DNA of 64,000 nt from JAJDZL01 sp965221175 (lineage in GTDB: Bacteria > Pseudomonadota > Gammaproteobacteria > Arenicellales > JAJDZL01): contig OZ244867.1 of NCBI GenBank assembly GCA_965221175.1, positions 2,046,001-2,110,000 on the forward strand, given 5' to 3'. Below are positions 61,867-64,000 of this stretch, in pieces. A model generated the notes under the pieces. The model made no database searches. It worked only from the letters and a program-made list of their open reading frames with translations, and was not told the origin of the DNA. Made by a program: the position numbers and the translations under genes. Every line of letters begins with the position of its first letter. Within the stretch, counting starts at the first letter, position 1.

Positions 61867-62255
61867 GCTAGAACTCAAAATACAGAACGAGATGGTTTTG
61901 ACAATCGTTTACTACACCTTAAATTAGGCGCCAATCTAGGTGTGGCTAGTCTACCAATGAGTTCGCAGCCTAGGTTCGGAGTTGAGGGATTGGCGAATCT
62001 GGCATCGCGCTACCCTTACTTGTCGAGATCTCGGGAAGAAGAAGGAAAAGTAATTTTACGAGTGCACATAGACAAACAAGGGCGAGCATCCAGAATTGAA
62101 ACTATCCAGTCCAGCGGCCATTCAAGATTGGATAAGGCTGCCAAAAATGCAGTAACGAATTGGACGTTTATACCTGCACTTGAAGATGGCAATCCAGCCG
62201 CCGGGGTTGTACAGGTGCCAATCTTGTTCGTACTGAAGAACTAATTTAGTCAGAC
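61867..62255 (+). pseudogene. Chimeric remnant: TonB-receptor fragment joined to tonB 3' end (copy 2)
   Basis: Bases 61867-61938 align with 50308-50379 of btuB (shared peptide TERDGF-NR-LH-K-G-NL), possibly from a related receptor. From 61930 the sequence is copy 2 of the tonB 3' end, with readable codons to a TAA at 62242-62244. There is no membrane anchor or start, so no functional TonB can be made. The mosaic of two unrelated genes shows multistep rearrangement at this island edge. Confidence 0.8.
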
Positions 62256-62631
62256 AGGTTAAATCGACGAAAATATCTTGTCGAGTAATTCAAAGAGGGC
62301 TCGTACCCACCGTGGTGAACGGTGCCCACGAACTCGCCCGGATATATTTGATCGAGAAGATCGCATCAAGCGTCGCCGGATCGTCTCTGGCTGCTGGCTG
62401 GAGTACGGTCCGCCGACCGGCAATTCATTCTTTATCACGAGAGGTTTCTGTGGTCCAGCACCGTTCCTCTACGGTTGCATTCAGGCCGAGTTCAAGAATT
62501 CATTTGACATTCTGGTACAATAAAATCTGTATTGAGCTTGTTTATCCGAGCATATACCAGTCAAACGTGTCCGGCACAGACTCTCTGGTCGGAACGGTTC
62601 GGCTGGGCTCATGAGGATGACTGGAGCAATG
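62256..62631. other. Intergenic stretch between island edge and type I remnant
   Basis: GC-rich relative to the left flank. Short frames at 62278-62523 and 62312-62614 have no recognisable domain. The promoter of the following genes should be here. Confidence 0.35.
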
Positions 62632-62826
62632 ATGGATGATCGGTGGTTCTCCGTAGACAAAATCGCGGCCTACCTAGGGATCAAGCGAGACACGGTCTAC
62701 AAGTGGATCGCAGAGGAGCGGATGCTTGTACACCGGATGAGGCACCTCTGGATATTACGCAAGGAAGAAGTAAACCAATGGGTGAGATTTGGAGGAGCCG
62801 ACGAGACCAGATATCAAGTGACATGA
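62632..62826 (+). CDS. Helix-turn-helix (excisionase/MerR-like) DNA-binding protein
   Basis: About 64 residues from an ATG with GGAG five bases upstream; in-frame ATGs at 62611 and 62629 are alternatives. WFSVDKIAAYLGIKRDTVYKWI is a HTH_17-type motif, followed by the wing HRMRHLWILRKEEVNQWV. Such proteins regulate restriction or excision operons. It is coupled to the next gene by ATGA. Confidence 0.8.
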   Translation: MDDRWFSVDKIAAYLGIKRDTVYKWIAEERMLVHRMRHLWILRKEEVNQWVRFGGADETRYQVT

Positions 62827-62936
62827 GTGATATCAGAGCCTCTTGTGGAACCCATTGCGAAAACGAACGAGCGAACCGGAACGTCGTTCGGTTGGCGGCG
62901 ATGATCAAGAGGAACTTCGAAGAGTTGAAAATATGA
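62823..62936 (+). CDS. Very small protein of a type I restriction cluster
   Basis: 37 residues starting MSDIRASCGTHCENERANRN and ending LAAMIKRNFEELKI. It overlaps the gene before and the gene after by ATGA. The end resembles short conserved peptides placed before hsdS genes (K-NFEEL). The tight coupling argues for translation, but it may be the relic of a longer hsdM. Confidence 0.5.
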   Translation: MSDIRASCGTHCENERANRNVVRLAAMIKRNFEELKI

Positions 62937-63367
62937 ATACCGGTCTCATTCCACTTGGAGATATGCTTGATTTCTTCAACGGAAAAGCACCTACAACGGC
63001 CGATGATGACGAGTATATCGTTTTTGGCTCTAACGACCCAATTGGACGATCCAATTCATTCAACCTCGAAATTTCGATCATTCTAGGACGTGTTGGAGCG
63101 TATTGTGGATCGGTTGAAATATGCTCTACCAAGTTTTGGGCATCAGACAATACGATAGTTGTCAAGGCGAAAAATGGTAATGACCTTCGCTACCTGTACT
63201 ACCGGTTGCTATTGCTCGCTCCGAAAGAAGACATTGCGAAGCTGTTCGACGATTTTGTATCCCACAATTTCCGTCAAATAGGTGGACTTCACAGACAGAA
63301 CAAGCAACTTGGGCGAGCCCGCGACCTTCTCCTCCCACGCCTGATGTCCGGGGAGGTGGCGGTTTGA
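62933..63367 (+). CDS. hsdS: Shortened type I restriction specificity subunit (HsdS)
   Basis: 144 residues from the ATG that overlaps the previous stop. The first 95 residues form one target-recognition domain (GDMLDFFNGKAPTTADDDEY ... GRVGAYCGSVEICSTKFWAS). The last 45 (LFDDFVSHNFRQIGGLHRQN, ARDLLLPRLMSGEV) are the C-terminal helix of a full-length HsdS. Complete subunits of about 400 residues have two recognition domains, so the second and the central spacer are lost. Half-size subunits can dimerise, but no hsdM or hsdR is visible here. Confidence 0.75.
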   Translation: MNTGLIPLGDMLDFFNGKAPTTADDDEYIVFGSNDPIGRSNSFNLEISIILGRVGAYCGSVEICSTKFWASDNTIVVKAKNGNDLRYLYYRLLLLAPKEDIAKLFDDFVSHNFRQIGGLHRQNKQLGRARDLLLPRLMSGEVAV

Positions 63368-64000
63368 ACCAGAGCACACTCTCAAACCTCGTCGCCCTCG
63401 GCGAAGGCTTCACGACTGAATTCAAGCGCTCCGGCACGACCGGACTCGGACGGGAACTATGCGCCTTTGCCAATTCTACCGGCGGGACGATTCTGCTGGG
63501 GGTGGCGGATGACGGAGAAGTATTGGGGGTTGGCAGTCACAATCGCCTGAAATCCAAAGTCCAGTCCATTGCTCGTTCAGCCGATCCACCCATCGCGGTT
63601 GAGATCGAGAGTGCTGGCCAGGTTCTATGTGTGCGAGTACCCGCCCAGCAGAGCAAGCCCTACTCGTTCGGAGGCAAGTTCTTCATCCGGGAGGGTGCGA
63701 GCAGCCAGCAGATGTCGCGCGAGGAGATCCGCGAGTTTTTCTTCAAAGAAGGGCTCATTAGATACGACGAGACACCATGCCGAAGCTTCGATTTGGAGCG
63801 GGATCTGACGGAGGAGAACTGGGAGCGGTTCGCTCACCGAGCAGGGCTTCCCGAAGGCCTGAAGCCCATAACGATGCTGGAGAATCTGCATCTGGTCAAG
63901 TCCGGAGAAATGACCCACGCGGGCGCATGGCTGTTCGCCGACGACATCACACGCTACACCCTGCGGGCCGGGGTGACCTGCGCGGTTCTTCGGGGCGTGA
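63364..64000 (+). CDS. Schlafen-type AlbA_2 domain protein (runs off the right edge)
   Basis: Starts at a TTG overlapping the hsdS stop (TTGA) and is open to the end, at least 212 residues. GEGFTTEFKRSG, ELCAFANSTGGTILLGVADD and FFIREGASSQQMSREEIREF are the hallmarks of the AlbA_2 (Schlafen) nucleic-acid-binding domain. The second part resembles the ATP-binding HATPase_c_4-associated region that usually follows. Such proteins are often linked with type I restriction loci. Confidence 0.85.
   Translation, partial: MNQSTLSNLVALGEGFTTEFKRSGTTGLGRELCAFANSTGGTILLGVADDGEVLGVGSHNRLKSKVQSIARSADPPIAVEIESAGQVLCVRVPAQQSKPYSFGGKFFIREGASSQQMSREEIREFFFKEGLIRYDETPCRSFDLERDLTEENWERFAHRAGLPEGLKPITMLENLHLVKSGEMTHAGAWLFADDITRYTLRAGVTCAVLRGV

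Noticed and set aside
1..64000. CRISPR arrays or complete rRNA/tRNA genes
   Set aside because: No regularly spaced short repeats and no full-length structural RNA gene were recognised on either strand. Only the tRNA 3' fragment at 2137-2186 was found.

Overview
The window looks like a chromosome segment of an uncultured Gammaproteobacterium of moderate GC content. The strongest evidence is the block dsbD-like, tlpA-like, aroQ, accB, accC, prmA (21931-27764), a typical gammaproteobacterial order, with fxsA and two perfect Fur-box palindromes. The 5-aminolevulinate synthase (hemA, 19723-20925) is more typical of Alphaproteobacteria, so the lineage is not certain. Core genes alternate with accessory islands that carry decayed gene fragments.

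Layout. 1-9.4 kb: the 3' end of a TTC38-like TPR gene, an arsenate-reductase-type phosphatase, a dead IS3 element, a tRNA 3'-end fragment, an AbiE toxin-antitoxin pair, a type II restriction-modification unit (two methylases plus an HNH nuclease) between two copies of a 247-bp sequence, then the complete TTC38-like gene. 9.6-12.6 kb: a tryptophan-2,3-dioxygenase-like/SnoaL-like fusion whose middle 600 bp recurs inverted downstream. 12.7-21.6 kb: metabolic genes (SDR, Rieske oxygenase, DMT exporter, hydrolase, LLM oxidoreductase, hemA, cytochrome c) interrupted by a GC-rich VapBC cassette and chimeric fragments. 21.9-27.8 kb: lipid, aromatic amino acid and disulfide-relay housekeeping. 28.0-33.8 kb: a Fur-controlled ferric iron ABC transporter, fxsA, and a Fur-controlled candidate small RNA. 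34.2-36.9 kb: a complete IS1595-type transposon (8-bp target duplication) carrying five cargo genes including a Panacea antitoxin. 37.6-48.9 kb: remnants, a desaturase, a DUF4238 gene, a truncated nuclease-NACHT protein, an ABC-three-component defence operon with a possible fourth membrane component, and IS3 and IS1380 sequences. 49.2-56.2 kb: a cobalamin riboswitch followed by btuB-btuF-btuC-btuD and an unusually long acidic TonB. 56.2-62.3 kb: a two-gene NTPase/nuclease operon with a 30-base operator-like palindrome, placed between two copies of the tonB 3' end. 62.6-64 kb: a decayed type I restriction locus with a Schlafen-type AlbA_2 gene running off the edge.

How it fits together. Iron uptake (Fur, fbpABC, candidate sRNA) and vitamin B12 uptake (riboswitch, btu genes, dedicated TonB) are two coherent nutrient modules. 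Defence and toxin-antitoxin genes (AbiE, R-M, VapBC, Panacea cargo, NACHT remnant, ABC-3C, NTPase pair, type I remnant) make up much of the rest. A recurring feature is partial duplication of resident genes, at least nine pairs, several of them bracketing defence islands. The best candidates for something undescribed are the Fur-regulated sRNA at 33.6 kb, the NTPase/nuclease pair at 56.2-61.6 kb with its palindrome, the Panacea transposon, and the inverted-repeat dioxygenase locus.
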